The notes beneath the pieces are model-generated. The model was not told the DNA's origin. It worked only from the letters and a program-made list of their open reading frames with translations, and made no database searches. DNA of 64,000 nt, taken from the NCBI RefSeq assembly GCF_022664455.2, contig NZ_JAKRKC020000001.1:2485001-2549000 (forward strand). Reading direction: 5' to 3'. Position 1 is the first letter of the stretch, and the number at the start of each line of letters is the position of its first letter. Below, piece after piece: positions 29,555 through 38,831 of this stretch. Source of the stretch: Actinomadura luzonensis (GTDB lineage Bacteria > Actinomycetota > Actinomycetes > Streptosporangiales > Streptosporangiaceae). A program made the translations under genes and the position numbers.

Positions 29555-31152
29555 GCGCCCACCAGCTTGCGCACGCGGCCGGCGCCCACCGCGAGCAGCA
29601 ACGTCGGCAGCCGGGGGCCGGTGTCGCGGCCCACCAGCAGCCGGTAGAGCAGGACGAAGAAGGCCCGCTGGGCGGCCTTCAGCTCCGGCGTCGCCGGGGC
29701 GTCGGCCGGCAGGCCCGCCCGGAGCTTCGGGACGCCGTACACGAGCGCCGTCAGCCCGTCGGGCGACCAGTCGTCCAGGCCGTCGGCCAGCAGCCGCAGC
29801 GACTCCCGCTCGTCGGGCCCGAGCGAGTCGAGCAGCTCCTCGTCCGGCTCCTCGCGCACCCGGGTGCGCTGGTCGGGGGGCAGGTGCAGCTCCACCCAGC
29901 GCGCCGCGCGGTCGAGGCGGGGGCGGGCGGCGTCGAGGTCGCCGATGCCGTCGAGGTCGCGCAGGATGCGCAGGATCTGCTCGCCGTGGCCGGTGGTGAT
30001 GTCGGCGATCGAGGCCAGCGTGCGGTAGGGGACCGGGTGCGGGGTCAGCGCGAGCGGGCCCTCGGCCGTGGTGACCGCCCGGTCGTGGGCGGCCAGCTCG
30101 GCGGGCTGGCCCTGCCCGGCGGCGATCTTGCGGCCGAGGGCGTCCCACTCGTCGTACAGGCGGTGGATCTCCTGGTCGAAGGCGATCTTGAAGGACTGGG
30201 CCGGCTTGCGGCGGGCGTACAACCAGCGCAGCACCGGCGCCTCCATGATCTCCAGGGCGTCGGACGGGGTCGGCACGTCGCCCTTGGAGCTGCTCATCTT
30301 GGCCATGCCGGTGATGCCGACGAAGGCGTACATGGGGCCGATCGGCCGCTCGCCGCCGAACACCTCGCCCACGATCCGGCCGCCCACTGTCCACGCCGAG
30401 CCGGGCGAGTGGTGGTCGACGCCGGACGGCTCGAACAACACGCCCTCGTACGCCCACCGCATCGGCCAGTCGACCTTCCACACCAGCTTGCCCCGGTCGT
30501 GCTCGGCCAGCCGCACCGTCTCGCCGAAGCCGCACTCGCAGGTGTAGGCCAGCTCGGTGCTCTCGTCGTCGTAGGCGGTGACCGTGGTGAGGTCGCGCCC
30601 GCACAGCTCGCAGTACGGCTTGTACGGGAAGTAGTCCTCGACCTGCCTGCTGCGGTGGCGCGAGAGCACGGCGTCGATCGCGGCCCGCTCGCGCACCGCC
30701 AGCAGGATCTGCTCGCGGTAGGCCCCCGAGGTGTACTGCTCGGTCTGGCTGATCATCCGGCACCGCACGCCGAGGGCGTCCATCGCCTCGATCATCGGCG
30801 CCTTGAAGTGCTCGGCCCAGTTGGGGTGGGGGCTGCCGGGCGGCGCGGGCACCGCGGTGAGCGGCTTGCCGATGTGCTCGGCCCAGGACGGGTCGACGCC
30901 CGCGGGCACCCTGCGGAAGCGGTCGTAGTCGTCCCACGACAGCAGGTGCACGCAGGGCACCCCGCGCCGGCGCAGCTCGTCGGCCACGAAATGCGGGGTC
31001 ATGATCTCGCGCAGGTTGCCCAGGTGGATCGGGCCCGAGGGGCTGAGGCCGGAGGCGCAGACGATCGGTTTCCCGGTGCCGCGCCGCTCCGCCTCGGAGA
31101 TCACCTCGTCCGCGAACCTGGACACCCAGTCGCCTTCGCCACGTTCAACCAT
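29551..31152 (-). CDS. lysS: class I lysyl-tRNA synthetase
   Basis: 533 residues from ATG 31152. Charges tRNA-Lys, here with the Rossmann-type class I (archaeal-type) fold instead of the usual bacterial class II enzyme. Signature motifs: the HIGH-equivalent SPSGPIHLGNLREIM near residue 40 and the KMSKS-equivalent AKMSSSKGD near 285, plus the zinc-like CELCGRDL and CECGFG pairs and the HFKAPMIEAMDAL segment. A 545-residue frame is open, but the upstream ATG at 31188 has no better signal. Many actinomycetes carry this enzyme in addition to a class II LysRS; whether a second copy exists lies outside the window. Confidence 0.93.
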   Translation of the reverse strand: MVERGEGDWVSRFADEVISEAERRGTGKPIVCASGLSPSGPIHLGNLREIMTPHFVADELRRRGVPCVHLLSWDDYDRFRRVPAGVDPSWAEHIGKPLTAVPAPPGSPHPNWAEHFKAPMIEAMDALGVRCRMISQTEQYTSGAYREQILLAVRERAAIDAVLSRHRSRQVEDYFPYKPYCELCGRDLTTVTAYDDESTELAYTCECGFGETVRLAEHDRGKLVWKVDWPMRWAYEGVLFEPSGVDHHSPGSAWTVGGRIVGEVFGGERPIGPMYAFVGITGMAKMSSSKGDVPTPSDALEIMEAPVLRWLYARRKPAQSFKIAFDQEIHRLYDEWDALGRKIAAGQGQPAELAAHDRAVTTAEGPLALTPHPVPYRTLASIADITTGHGEQILRILRDLDGIGDLDAARPRLDRAARWVELHLPPDQRTRVREEPDEELLDSLGPDERESLRLLADGLDDWSPDGLTALVYGVPKLRAGLPADAPATPELKAAQRAFFVLLYRLLVGRDTGPRLPTLLLAVGAGRVRKLVGA

Positions 31153-31192
31153 CGGGCCATTGTCCCGGTTTCGGAAGGTCCGGGCCAACGAG

Positions 31193-31402
31193 TCAGGAAG
31201 GTTCGATCCGCGGATCGGAGAAGACCTGCCCGGCGGCCCGGCGGCCGGCCTCCTCCGTGACGCGCAGGACGTACAGGCCGGCCTCGGGGAGGAGGGCCAC
31301 CAGCCCGTAGCCGGTGTCCACCTCCTCCTCGGCCAGGCCCAGGACGTCGAGCGCGTCGGCGAGGGTGGCCCCGGGCGGCAGGCTCACCTGGAGCAGGACC
31401 AT
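31193..31402 (-). CDS. 69-aa partner protein of the subtilase
   Basis: ATG 31402 comes one base after the subtilase stop (TGACATG), so the two are surely coupled. The protein opens MVLLQVSLPPGATLADALD, then alternates strand and helix (EEVDTGYGLVALLPEAGLYV, VTEEAGRRAAG). The pattern resembles the small ferredoxin-like fold of subtilisin propeptides or inhibitors, so a separately encoded chaperone or inhibitor is possible; this is inference from size and position, not a recognised family. Confidence 0.65.
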   Translation of the reverse strand: MVLLQVSLPPGATLADALDVLGLAEEEVDTGYGLVALLPEAGLYVLRVTEEAGRRAAGQVFSDPRIEPS

Positions 31403-31403
31403 G

Positions 31404-32756
31404 TCAGGCCGCGCGCTCACCGCGCGTGCGGCCGAGCGCGGCCACCGCGGCGGGCGGGTCGATGACCCCCCAGCCGTAGTCGTAGTCGTAGCCGACGGTG
31501 CTGCGGTCGTCGGCGGTGCGGTTGAGCTGGGTGCGGAGCTGCTCGGGGGAGAGCTGCGCCGCCGGGCGCTGGGCGCGGATCGCGGCCACCACGCCGGCCG
31601 CGGTCGGGCAGGCGGCGGAGGTGCCGGTGTCGGCCTCGCCGACCGCGCCCGAGCCGGCGAAGTGCGTGTACGCGCACAGGTCGGGCTTGCGGTCGGCCAG
31701 CCGGGCCGGGCCCTGCGAGGAGTAGCCGACGCGCTCGCCGTGGGTGTCGACGCCGCCCACCGACAGCACGTCGGGGTGGCCGTTGGCGCCGACGATGGGC
31801 CGCTCGCGGAAGCCGCAGCGCCGGTCGGGGCAGTCGCGCCCGCAGTTGCCGGCCGCGAAGACGATGTCCGCGCCGGCGTCGGCCAGGCTGCCGACGATGA
31901 CGTTGAACGGGTGCGAGGGGTTGTCGGAGTAGTTGCCGGGATGGCCGGGCGGGAAGTCGTTGTCGGGCGAGAACAGGCCCCAGCTGTTGGAGACCACGAG
32001 CGAGCGGGAGTCCTCGGGCATGGCGTTGAGCACGTCGCGCAGGTGGGAGTAGGCGGCGACCGCGTCGGACAGCAGGCCCGCCATGTCGCCCTGCTGCGAC
32101 AGCAGGATCGGGATGTCCAGCAGCGTCGCCTTCGGGGCGGCCAGCAGCACGTCGAAGGCGCACATGGTGCCGTGGTTGACGGGGTAGCGGCCCGGCTGCT
32201 TGGGCACGCCCTGCGGGGCCCAGCTCCGCTCGGCGTCGATCGTGACGTCCTCGCCGAGGACCGAGCGGACGTGCTCGGCGTTGATGCCGGTGTCGCAGAT
32301 CGCGACCGCGACGCCCTCGCCGTCGTAGCCCTGCTCCCACAGGTCGGAGGCGTGCAGCAGCCGCCTGACCTCGTGCCAGTCGCCGACCGGGCCGTCGCCG
32401 CCGCAGGTGGGGGCGACCGGCACGATCTGCGGGTCGACGAAGACGCCGGTGACCTCGCGGACCGCGGACTGCAGCCGGGAGAGGCGGGCGGGCAGCTCGG
32501 CGTCGGGGATCTCGCCGCGCACGAGCACGGAGGCGTGCTCGGGCGAGAGCGAGAACTCGACGCGGGCGGACAGCGAGTGCGCGCCGCCGTGGGCGGCGCT
32601 GGGCCGGGCGCGCGGCACCGCGACCGGGCTGAACGCCTCGTCGAGGCGGATGCCGGGCAGGTCGGAGACGACGTCGGCGACCGTGCTGGCGACACCGGGG
32701 TCGAGCACGGACGCGACGACGTCCGCCGCGGGACGGAGCTGGATCAGGACACGCAT
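31404..32756 (-). CDS. cytosolic S8 (subtilisin-like) serine peptidase
   Basis: 450 residues without a signal peptide, so it stays in the cytoplasm unless exported by another path. The triad is complete: Asp155 in VAICDTGINAEH, His195 in VNHGTMCAFD, Ser380 in ADTGTSAACPTAAG; Asn304 (AAGNCG) is the oxyanion residue. Several Cys (TCGG, NCGRDCPDRRCG) may bind metal or pair. The first 110 residues have alternating strands and may serve as an internal propeptide. ATG 32756 is preceded by a weak AGGGAGA. It is followed directly by a small coupled gene. Confidence 0.88.
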   Translation of the reverse strand: MRVLIQLRPAADVVASVLDPGVASTVADVVSDLPGIRLDEAFSPVAVPRARPSAAHGGAHSLSARVEFSLSPEHASVLVRGEIPDAELPARLSRLQSAVREVTGVFVDPQIVPVAPTCGGDGPVGDWHEVRRLLHASDLWEQGYDGEGVAVAICDTGINAEHVRSVLGEDVTIDAERSWAPQGVPKQPGRYPVNHGTMCAFDVLLAAPKATLLDIPILLSQQGDMAGLLSDAVAAYSHLRDVLNAMPEDSRSLVVSNSWGLFSPDNDFPPGHPGNYSDNPSHPFNVIVGSLADAGADIVFAAGNCGRDCPDRRCGFRERPIVGANGHPDVLSVGGVDTHGERVGYSSQGPARLADRKPDLCAYTHFAGSGAVGEADTGTSAACPTAAGVVAAIRAQRPAAQLSPEQLRTQLNRTADDRSTVGYDYDYGWGVIDPPAAVAALGRTRGERAA

Positions 32757-32893
32757 GCGATCTCCCTTGACGTGGGACGAGCGTTGCCATTTGATTACGC
32801 TCAGTCATACATGCCCGCCTGACCTGTGACGATGTCGCCGGGTAAGGATTATGTAACGGTGTGCGGGGCGGCCCGGGCGGCGCCGCCCCGCGC

Positions 32894-33997
32894 TCAGCCG
32901 AGCGTCGCCGCGTACGGGTCCCAGCCGTCCGGCAGCGGCTCCGGCGCGGTCAGGGTGGAGGCGATCGGCCGGAACTCGCCGCGCTCGCCCGCCTCGGCGA
33001 TCGCCGCCATGAGGTCGAGCACGTGATAGGCCAGCTCGCCCGAGGCCCGGTGCGGGGTGCCCGCGCGCAGCGACCTCGCCATGTCAAGGACGCCGATGCC
33101 CCGGCTCGCGGTGGTGCCCGACACCGGCAGCTCGCGCCAGTCCGCGTCGTGCGGGCCGCGGACCAGCAGCGGCCCCTCGAAGGTGTTGGGGTCGGGCAGG
33201 GACAACGCGCCCTCGGTGCCGATGATCTCGATCAGCCGGCGGTTGACGGGCGAGTCGAAGCTGAACGTGGCCGCCGCCGTCGCCGTGCCGGGGAAGTCCA
33301 GCAGGGCGTTGACGTGGGTCGGCACGTCCACGGGGAACCTCTGCCCCGCCTTGGGGCCCGAGCCCACGACCCGCTCGGCGCGGGCCCGCCGGCTGCTCGC
33401 CGCCACCCGGGCGACCGGGCCGAGCAGCGAGACCAGGGCGGTCAGGTAGTAGGGACCGAGGTCGAACAGCGGCCCGCCCCCCGGCTGGTAGAAGAACTCC
33501 GGGTTGGGGTGCCAGGACTCCGGGCCGAGGCTCTGCGTGGCCGCCGTGACCGCGACCGGCTCGCCGATGAGGCCCGAGCGCAGCGCGTGCAGGGCGGACT
33601 GCAGCCCGGCGCCTAAGAAGGTGTCGGGCGCGCCGCCGACCCGCAGGCCGAGCGCGGCGGCCTCGGCCATGATCTTGGCGCCCTCGCCGGGGTCCATCGC
33701 GAACGGCTTCTCCCCGTACACGTGCTTGCCGGCGCGCAGCGACTCCAGCGCCACGGCCGCGTGCGCGACCGGCACGGTGAGGTTGACCACGATCTCGACC
33801 TCGGGCAGGCCGAGCACCGCCTCGAGCGGGCCGGACACGGGCACGCCGTGCTCGCGCGCGACCGCGGCGGCCCGTCCGGTGTCGAGGTCGGCGACGCCGA
33901 GCACGCGCACGTCGGGGAACGAGGTGAGGTTGCGGAGATACTGGCCACTGATCACTCCGGCGCCGACCAGGGCGACGCCGACGGGGCCGTCGGTCAA
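32894..33997 (-). CDS. Gfo/Idh/MocA family oxidoreductase
   Basis: 367 residues. N-terminal NAD(P)-binding fold (VGVALVGAGVISGQYL), the hallmark AGKHVYGEKPFAM with the catalytic Lys of the EKP motif, and the C-terminal beta domain with HPNPEFFYQPGGGPLFDLGP. Likely dehydrogenates a cyclic sugar or polyol. The start is a TTG, four bases of which overlap the stop of the upstream isomerase (TTGA), with GGAGG just in front. It is the third gene of the xylA operon. No xylulokinase is present, so the operon probably runs a different sugar route; substrate is unknown. Confidence 0.88.
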   Translation of the reverse strand: MTDGPVGVALVGAGVISGQYLRNLTSFPDVRVLGVADLDTGRAAAVAREHGVPVSGPLEAVLGLPEVEIVVNLTVPVAHAAVALESLRAGKHVYGEKPFAMDPGEGAKIMAEAAALGLRVGGAPDTFLGAGLQSALHALRSGLIGEPVAVTAATQSLGPESWHPNPEFFYQPGGGPLFDLGPYYLTALVSLLGPVARVAASSRRARAERVVGSGPKAGQRFPVDVPTHVNALLDFPGTATAAATFSFDSPVNRRLIEIIGTEGALSLPDPNTFEGPLLVRGPHDADWRELPVSGTTASRGIGVLDMARSLRAGTPHRASGELAYHVLDLMAAIAEAGERGEFRPIASTLTAPEPLPDGWDPYAATLG

Positions 33998-34737
33998 GAG
34001 GCCTCCAGGGAGGTGAGGTAGGCGTGGCTGTCGGCCAGCGCCGCGAAGACGTCGGTGGCGCACTCGTCGAGCTCGACCACGCGCCAGGCGTCCGGCGCGG
34101 CGGCGAGGACCGCGGGCACGTCCATCGCGCCCGCGCCCACCGCCGTGTGCGGCTCGCCCTTGACCACCGGGCCGTCCTTCACGTGCAGGGCGAGGGTCCG
34201 CCCGGCCAGGCGGCCGAGCAGGGCGGGCACGTCGGCGCCGCCCACGGCCGCCCAGTAGGTGTCGATCTCCAGGAAGACCTCGGGCGCGAGCAGGTCGGCC
34301 AGCGCCTCCAGCGCGTGCCGGCCGTCGATCCGCGGCTCGATCTCCCACCAGTGGTTGTGGTAGCCGATCCGCACGCCGTGCCCGGCCGCCCGCTCGGCCA
34401 GGCCGTTGAGCCGTTCGGCCACCCGCCGCAGGCCGTCCTCGGTGGTGAACTCCTCGTCGGCGAAGCCGCCGGGCACGATCGCCAGGTCGGTGCCGACCGT
34501 GGCGATCGCGTCGAGGACCTTGGAGGTGTCCTGGCTGAGCAGCGCGTACGCGTGCGTGGCCGACACCTGGAGCCCGAGGTCGTCGGCGACCCGGCGGAAA
34601 CCCTCCGGGTCGGTGGTCGGGTCGAACGGCTCGACGGCCCGGTAGCCGATCCCGGCGAGACGCCGCAGCACGGCGTCGCGATCGGCGGCCAGCGCATCCC
34701 TGACGGTGTAGAGCTGGACGCTGACCGGTCGGCTCAT
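33994..34737 (-). CDS. sugar phosphate isomerase/epimerase (TIM barrel)
   Basis: 247 residues in the xylose-isomerase-like TIM-barrel superfamily (AP2Ec). Visible motifs: [39 protein letters not shown] and the metal site region [14 protein letters not shown] and LALHVKDGP. Such enzymes isomerise or epimerise keto sugars, inosose or hydroxypyruvate-like substrates. ATG 34737 overlaps the stop of xylA (ATGA). Together with the Gfo/Idh/MocA gene it resembles polyol or inositol-like catabolic modules, though the substrate is open. Confidence 0.86.
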   Translation of the reverse strand: MSRPVSVQLYTVRDALAADRDAVLRRLAGIGYRAVEPFDPTTDPEGFRRVADDLGLQVSATHAYALLSQDTSKVLDAIATVGTDLAIVPGGFADEEFTTEDGLRRVAERLNGLAERAAGHGVRIGYHNHWWEIEPRIDGRHALEALADLLAPEVFLEIDTYWAAVGGADVPALLGRLAGRTLALHVKDGPVVKGEPHTAVGAGAMDVPAVLAAAPDAWRVVELDECATDVFAALADSHAYLTSLEAS

Positions 34738-35885
34738 CCGCGTACCCCCATCAGGTGCTCGAGCGCGAGCTGGTTGAGCCGGGTGAAGTGGAAGCCGCGG
34801 GCCGCGGCGGCCTCGACGTCGAAGTCGTCCTTGGCGAGGTCCTGCCAGGTCTCGCCGGCGGCCAGGGTGGGCTGGGCCAGCTCGGTCACGCGGGAGGCGG
34901 CCAGGGCCTCCTGGACCTCCGGGTCCTGGCGGAACTTGGCGGACTTGTCCTTGAGGATGAGGTAGGTGCGCATGTTGGCGGCGGCGGAGTCCCAGACGTC
35001 CTGCGGGTCGTCGGTGCGCAGCGGCTTGTAGTCGAAGTGGCGGGGGCCGTCGTAGCCGCCGTTCTCCAGCAGGTCGACCAGGAAGAAGGCGCTCTTGAGG
35101 TCGCCGTGGCCGAAGATCAGGTCCTGGTCGTACTTGGGGCCGTGCTGGCCGTTGAGGTCGATGTGGAAGAGCTTGCCGTGCCAGAGGGCCTGGGCGATGC
35201 CGTGGACGAAGTTCAGCCCGGCCATCTGCTCGTGGCCGACCTCCGGGTTGAGCCCGACCATCTCGGGGTGCGCCAGCTCGCTGATCAGGCCCAGGGCGTG
35301 GCCGATGGTGGGCAGCAGGATGTCGCCGCGGGGCTCGTTGGGCTTGGGCTCGATGGCGAAGCGCATGTCGTAGCCCTTGTCGAGCACGTACTGGCAGAGG
35401 AGGTCCAGGCCCTCCTTGTAGCGGTCGAGGGCGGCGCGGACGTCCTTGGCGGCGTCGGACTCGGCGCCCTCGCGGCCGCCCCAGCACACGTACGTGGTGG
35501 CGCCGAGGCTCGCCGCCAGGTCGATGTTGCGCATGACCTTGCGGAGCGCGTAGCGGCGCACGTCGCGGTCGTTGCTGGTGAACGCGCCGTCCTTGAAGAC
35601 GGGGTGGGTGAAGAGGTTGGTGGTGGCCATGGGGACCTTCATGCCGGTCTCGTCCAGGGCCTTGCGGAAGGCGGCGACGGCCTTGTCGCGGTCGGGTTCG
35701 ACGGCGAGCAGGTCGTCGTCGTGGAAGGTGACGCCGTACGCGCCGAGCTCGTGCAGCTTGTGGACGGTCTCGACCGGGTCGAGCGCCGGGCGGGAGGCGT
35801 CGCCGAACGGGTCGCGCGCCTGCCAGCCCACGGTCCAGAGGCCGAAGGTGAAGCGGTCGTCGGGGGTCGGGGTGAATCCGGTCAT
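34734..35885 (-). CDS. xylA: xylose isomerase
   Basis: 383 residues, the class I (Streptomyces/Actinoplanes) length. Converts D-xylose to D-xylulose, and glucose to fructose, with two divalent metal ions. Motifs: [31 protein letters not shown] with the catalytic His, [37 protein letters not shown] and [20 protein letters not shown] for metal. ATG 35885 follows AGGAAA closely; the upstream in-frame ATG at 35924 falls in the operator region. First gene of a coupled operon (ATGA with the next), divergent from a ROK regulator that is likely its repressor. Confidence 0.95.
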   Translation of the reverse strand: MTGFTPTPDDRFTFGLWTVGWQARDPFGDASRPALDPVETVHKLHELGAYGVTFHDDDLLAVEPDRDKAVAAFRKALDETGMKVPMATTNLFTHPVFKDGAFTSNDRDVRRYALRKVMRNIDLAASLGATTYVCWGGREGAESDAAKDVRAALDRYKEGLDLLCQYVLDKGYDMRFAIEPKPNEPRGDILLPTIGHALGLISELAHPEMVGLNPEVGHEQMAGLNFVHGIAQALWHGKLFHIDLNGQHGPKYDQDLIFGHGDLKSAFFLVDLLENGGYDGPRHFDYKPLRTDDPQDVWDSAAANMRTYLILKDKSAKFRQDPEVQEALAASRVTELAQPTLAAGETWQDLAKDDFDVEAAAARGFHFTRLNQLALEHLMGVRG

Positions 35886-35905
35886 TTTCCTGCGCTCCGA
35901 TTGTT

Positions 35906-35927
35906 TAGTCCATAATCTGTACATAAT
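35906..35927. promoter_or_regulatory. probable operator between xylA and the ROK gene
   Basis: The 60-bp gap between the two divergent genes is unusually AT-rich. It contains two direct 11-bp units, TAGTCCATAAT and CTGTACATAAT (sharing GT-CATAAT), with a TGTACA palindrome inside the second. This is a natural site for the ROK repressor and overlaps any xylA promoter. Confidence 0.5.
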
Positions 35928-35945
35928 CCTGAGGAGGTGGACGGG

Positions 35946-37091
35946 GTGTCGTCAAGAGGAGTTCGGCATGATTCCATGCGCGCCCGTAACCTGGCCGTAG
36001 TGCTGGACGCCATCCACCGCACCGGACCTCATACCCGCGCCGCGCTCGCCGAACGGACCGGGCTCACCAAGACCACCGTCTCCAGCCTGGTCGCCGACCT
36101 GCTGGAGGCCGGGGTGGTCGCCGAGGGCGGGGCCGTGCGCGGCGGCGAGCGGGGCCGCCCCGGCGTGGCGGTCGGCCTCAGCGGGCAGCGCGTGGCCACG
36201 CTCGGGCTGGAGATCAACATCGACTACCTGGCGGCCTGCGTCGTCGACCTGACCCGCGCCGTCCGGCTCCGCCGCACCACGCCCGCCGACAACCGCAACT
36301 CCGACCCCGCCGAGATCCTCGGCCGGCTGCGCGCCCTCGCCCGCGACACCATCGCCGCCGCCGAGGCCGGCGGGCTGCGCGTCATGGGGGCCGCGCTGGC
36401 CGTGCCCGGCACCGTCGAGGGCGGCGTGCTGCGGAGCGCCCCGCACCTCGGCTGGCGCGACGTGCGCGTCGCGGACCTGGCCGGCGACCTGCCGATCACC
36501 ATCGACAACGAGGCCAACCTGGCGGCGCTCGGCGAGCTGTGGTTCGGCTCGCGCGAGGCGGACTTCCTGTACGTGTCAGGGGAGATCGGCATCGGCGCCG
36601 GCCTGGTGGTCGGCGGCGCGCTGTTCAGGGGCACGTTCGGGCTGGCCGGCGAGCTCGGCCACGTCGTCGTCGTGCCCGACGGGCCCGCCTGCCGGTGCGG
36701 CGGGCGGGGCTGCCTGGAGGTGTACGCCGGCCAGGACGCCCTGCTCGGGCCGCTCGAGTCGGTGACCGCGCTGACCGGGCGGCTGGAGACGGGCGAGCCG
36801 CGCGCGCTGGAGGCGTGCGAGCGGGCCGGCCACGCGCTCGGGGTGGCGCTCACCTCGGCCGTGCACCTGCTCGACCCCGGCCGGATCGTGCTCGGCGGCG
36901 TCTTCGCGCCGCTCTTCCCCTGGCTCGCCGGGCCCGTCACCGACGGGCTCGGCGCGCGCCTCGCCCTGATGCGCGGCACGCCGCCCCCGGTCGTGGTGTC
37001 GGAGACCGGCGCCGACGCCGCCGTGCTCGGCGCGGCCGGGCTCATCATCCAGCGCATCCTCGCCGACCCGGCCCAGGCGCTCGGCCTCTGA
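35946..37091 (+). CDS. ROK-family transcriptional repressor (XylR-like)
   Basis: 381 residues. N-terminal winged helix ([20 protein letters not shown] then [19 protein letters not shown]), then a ROK sugar-kinase fold with [27 protein letters not shown], the ATP-region [19 protein letters not shown] segment and the zinc motif [14 protein letters not shown]. It binds sugar and releases DNA in known members. GTG 35946 is selected because GAGGAGG lies 8-14 bases ahead. Divergent from xylA; direct repeats in the gap support a role in its control. Confidence 0.88.
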   Translation: MSSRGVRHDSMRARNLAVVLDAIHRTGPHTRAALAERTGLTKTTVSSLVADLLEAGVVAEGGAVRGGERGRPGVAVGLSGQRVATLGLEINIDYLAACVVDLTRAVRLRRTTPADNRNSDPAEILGRLRALARDTIAAAEAGGLRVMGAALAVPGTVEGGVLRSAPHLGWRDVRVADLAGDLPITIDNEANLAALGELWFGSREADFLYVSGEIGIGAGLVVGGALFRGTFGLAGELGHVVVVPDGPACRCGGRGCLEVYAGQDALLGPLESVTALTGRLETGEPRALEACERAGHALGVALTSAVHLLDPGRIVLGGVFAPLFPWLAGPVTDGLGARLALMRGTPPPVVVSETGADAAVLGAAGLIIQRILADPAQALGL

Positions 37092-37106
37092 CGAGGGGTC
37101 CCTACG

Positions 37107-37562
37107 ATGACGGGCATGCTGATCGAGGAACGCGAGACCGGCGACGGGGAGCTCGCCGCGCTGCTCGACGCGGCCTTCGCCGAGCTGGTCGCCCGCTACG
37201 GGCCCGAGGGCCGCTCCCAGGTGCGGCCCGGCGCCCGCTTCCTGGTGGCGGTCGTGGACGGGCAGGCGGTCGGCTGCGGCGCCGTGCAGCCGGTGGACGA
37301 GCTGACCGGCGAGCTCAAGCGCATGTACGTCCGGCCCGGCCACCGGGGCCGGGGCATCGCCAAGGCGCTGCTGGGAGCGCTGGAGGAGCTGGCCGCGGGC
37401 ATGGGCCACCGGCGGCTCCGGCTGGCCACGGGGCTGCGGCAGCCGGAGGCGATCGCGTTGTACGAGCGGTGCGCGTACACGCTGACCGAACCCTACGGCA
37501 AGTACGTGGACGCGCCCCTGACCCGCTGTTACGCGAAGGCGTTAACGGCCGAACGACCCTAG
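37107..37562 (+). CDS. GNAT N-acetyltransferase
   Basis: 151 residues in one GNAT domain. The acetyl-CoA pyrophosphate loop is VRPGHRGRGIAKALLG, preceded by the strand GELKRMYV, and the C-terminal strand carries the common YERCAYTLTEPYG motif. Substrate not predictable. ATG 37107 sits 6 bases after a TACGAT-like -10, so the transcript may be leaderless; an ATG three codons later is also possible. It follows the ROK gene by 15 bp. Confidence 0.83.
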   Translation: MTGMLIEERETGDGELAALLDAAFAELVARYGPEGRSQVRPGARFLVAVVDGQAVGCGAVQPVDELTGELKRMYVRPGHRGRGIAKALLGALEELAAGMGHRRLRLATGLRQPEAIALYERCAYTLTEPYGKYVDAPLTRCYAKALTAERP

Positions 37563-37618
37563 CCGGGCACCGGGCGGACGCCTGCAATGGAGGGAGATCT
37601 CGGTAAGGAGGGACTCCG

Positions 37619-38071
37619 ATGTCCGAGGTACTCATTCCCGGCGACGCGGTCGATGAGAAGGGGCGCGACGTGGCCGCCCCCGCCGCGGATCTCATGCAGG
37701 CGCTCAACCTGCAGTCGGAGGGCCAGCCCGCGGGCTATGACCTCATCAAGGCCGACGCCCTCTCGCTCACCAAGTGGATCACGAGCCTGATCGGCGGTGG
37801 CAGCGTCACTGTCGGCGGACTGGGCACGGCCCTGCTGTCCGGCACGACGGAGGTCGCCGAGCGGGTCGCGCTCATCGCCGGGCTGGCGCTGCTGCTGAGC
37901 GCCGCCGCCGTCAGTGTCGCCTGGGTCGTGATCACCGACGTCCGAACCAGGGCCGACGTCCAGAAGGCCCGGATCGAGGCGCGCACCGCCCTCGGCCACG
38001 ACTACCTGGGGCTCGTCGACCGGTTCCAGCCGCCGCCCATCGTCCTGGTGCCGGACGGGCACGATCAGTAG
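37619..38071 (+). CDS. membrane protein with two helices, unknown
   Basis: 150 residues. After a polar N-terminus (about 50 residues) two hydrophobic segments follow: SLIGGGSVTVGGLGTALLSG and VALIAGLALLLSAAAVSVAW with VVI. The tail is charged with a helix (ADVQKARIEARTAL) and ends in PPPIVLVPDG. No family is recognised. ATG 37619 has AAGGAGG at a good distance. It stands between a GNAT gene and a hemerythrin gene but has no visible link to either. Confidence 0.65.
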   Translation: MSEVLIPGDAVDEKGRDVAAPAADLMQALNLQSEGQPAGYDLIKADALSLTKWITSLIGGGSVTVGGLGTALLSGTTEVAERVALIAGLALLLSAAAVSVAWVVITDVRTRADVQKARIEARTALGHDYLGLVDRFQPPPIVLVPDGHDQ

Positions 38072-38171
38072 GAGCCCGCGCGGGTCGGCCGGCGCCAAGT
38101 CAGGTCCAAGAGGGTGCTAAGAGCGGCGGCGCACCCTGGTGCCATCGACGACGACCAGAGGAGCGACGACC

Positions 38172-38810
38172 ATGGCACCCGACACTCTCGGCTTCCGCAT
38201 CGGCCACCGCGCGATGCGCGGCGACACCCGCCGGCTGGCCCGCCTGATGGACGGCGTGGCCGCCGGCGACGAGCGGGCCGACGCCGCCCGGCTGAAGGCC
38301 GTGGCCACGTTCACCAGGAAGCTGTGCGCCGGCATCCACCATCACCACCAGGCCGAGGACAACGTGCTGTGGCCGGTCATCGTCCGCTCGGCCGGGGCCG
38401 AGGTGGACCTGAGCGACCTCACCGACGACCACGCCCAGCTCGACCCGCTGCTGGAGGAGATCACCGCGTGCGCGGCCCGGCTCGGCCGCGACCCGGCCGC
38501 CGCCAAGCGCCTGGCGCAGGGCCTCGGCGCCCTCGCCGACCTGCTGGACGAGCACATCGAGGAGGAGGAGCGGCTGCTGTTCCCGATCATCGAGAAGTAC
38601 GTGTCCGAGGAGGACTGGAAGGCGGTCGAGAACGAGGTGCGCAAGGGCGGCGACATCGCCTTCGACCTGCCGCGCATCTTCCAGTACGCGCGGCCTGAGG
38701 AGATGGCCGAGCTGCGGAGGCTGGCCGGGCCGGTGCTGGTCGCCATGCTGGCGCTGCTCAACCGGGGGCACCGGCGCCGCCAGCGGCTCATCTTCGGGGC
38801 AGCGGCATGA
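38172..38810 (+). CDS. hemerythrin-like metal-binding protein
   Basis: 212 residues, all-helical. Di-iron ligand motifs are seen as HHHHQAEDNVLWP (His and Glu), DDHAQLDPLL and HIEEEERLLFPIIE; together they supply the His/Glu set of the hemerythrin HHE fold. Such cytosolic proteins bind O2, NO or iron, and in actinobacteria often serve redox stress. The C-terminal part (ARPEEMAELRRLAGP) is an added helix. ATG 38172 is preceded by GAGGAG. Stands alone, convergent with the SARP gene. Confidence 0.85.
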   Translation: MAPDTLGFRIGHRAMRGDTRRLARLMDGVAAGDERADAARLKAVATFTRKLCAGIHHHHQAEDNVLWPVIVRSAGAEVDLSDLTDDHAQLDPLLEEITACAARLGRDPAAAKRLAQGLGALADLLDEHIEEEERLLFPIIEKYVSEEDWKAVENEVRKGGDIAFDLPRIFQYARPEEMAELRRLAGPVLVAMLALLNRGHRRRQRLIFGAAA

Positions 38811-38831
38811 GGCGGGCGCGGGGGCGGCGGG

